A model generated the notes under the pieces. That model searched no databases. It was not told where the DNA came from and saw nothing but the letters and a program-made list of their open reading frames with translations. This document shows, one piece after another, positions 5,631-5,700 of a stretch of 5,700 nt of DNA. The stretch lies in contig JAJWOJ010000148.1 in assembly GCA_021635425.1 (NCBI GenBank), positions 1-5,700 on the forward strand, in the 5' to 3' direction. The position numbers and the translations under genes were made by a program. Every line of letters begins with the position of its first letter. Position 1 is the first letter of the stretch. The stretch is from Clostridiales bacterium. GTDB taxonomy: Bacteria > Bacillota > Clostridia > Christensenellales > Borkfalkiaceae.

Positions 5631-5700
5631 CAAAACAATAAAAATTAACGGTATCAATCGCGCCTATGGCAACGAAAAGATGTTGTTAATCGACCTATAG

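Noticed and set aside
5631..5700. Short frames and ATG codons at the right edge as a next gene
   Set aside because: Each stops within a few codons and none has a ribosome binding site; no terminator is visible either.

Overview
The window looks like accessory DNA from a Gram-positive, Clostridia-type bacterium, most likely part of an integrative/conjugative element, plasmid or prophage. This rests on strong AGGAGG-type ribosome binding sites, tightly overlapping genes, and a gene set (ArdA-like antirestriction proteins, a DUF4314 protein, an orphan C5 DNA methyltransferase, an LPD28 domain) that I know from mobile elements of gut Firmicutes. Species cannot be named. No integrase, relaxase, transposase, tRNA or CRISPR array is visible.

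Left part (1-1070, + strand): the 3' end of an ArdA-like gene, then an acidic 280-residue protein (228-1070) of a type seen beside ardA genes. The two are 1 bp apart.

Middle (1071-1937): an inverted cassette on the - strand. A consensus-like sigma-70 promoter (1809-1837) drives a predicted structured RNA of about 200 nt. Its 5' end pairs with sequence about 130-145 nt downstream, and it ends in an intrinsic terminator (1603-1635). Only 30 bp further on starts a 156-residue secreted or membrane-anchored protein with an H-x3-C...C-x2-C probable zinc site, and the gene ends in a second terminator that overlaps its own last codons. This is the layout of a riboswitch or attenuator leader, but I do not recognise the RNA class. 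The cassette lies between two copies of a 32-bp direct repeat that also occurs at the junction of the first two genes.

Right part (1938-5630, + strand): a compact four-gene operon. It encodes a DUF4314 protein, a C5-cytosine methyltransferase with all key motifs, a 516-residue protein with two ArdA-like modules fused to a C-terminal LPD28 domain, and a 179-residue protein with the core of another mobile-element family. The last three genes overlap by 16 and 4 bp. The likely shared job is to carry a mobile element past host restriction: ArdA-like proteins as acidic DNA mimics blocking type I enzymes, and the methyltransferase marking the element's DNA. No restriction endonuclease is present. 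Positions 5631-5700 hold no gene or terminator that I can support.

The most original item is the unidentified leader RNA with its membrane-protein gene; the next is the triplicated junction repeat around the cassette.
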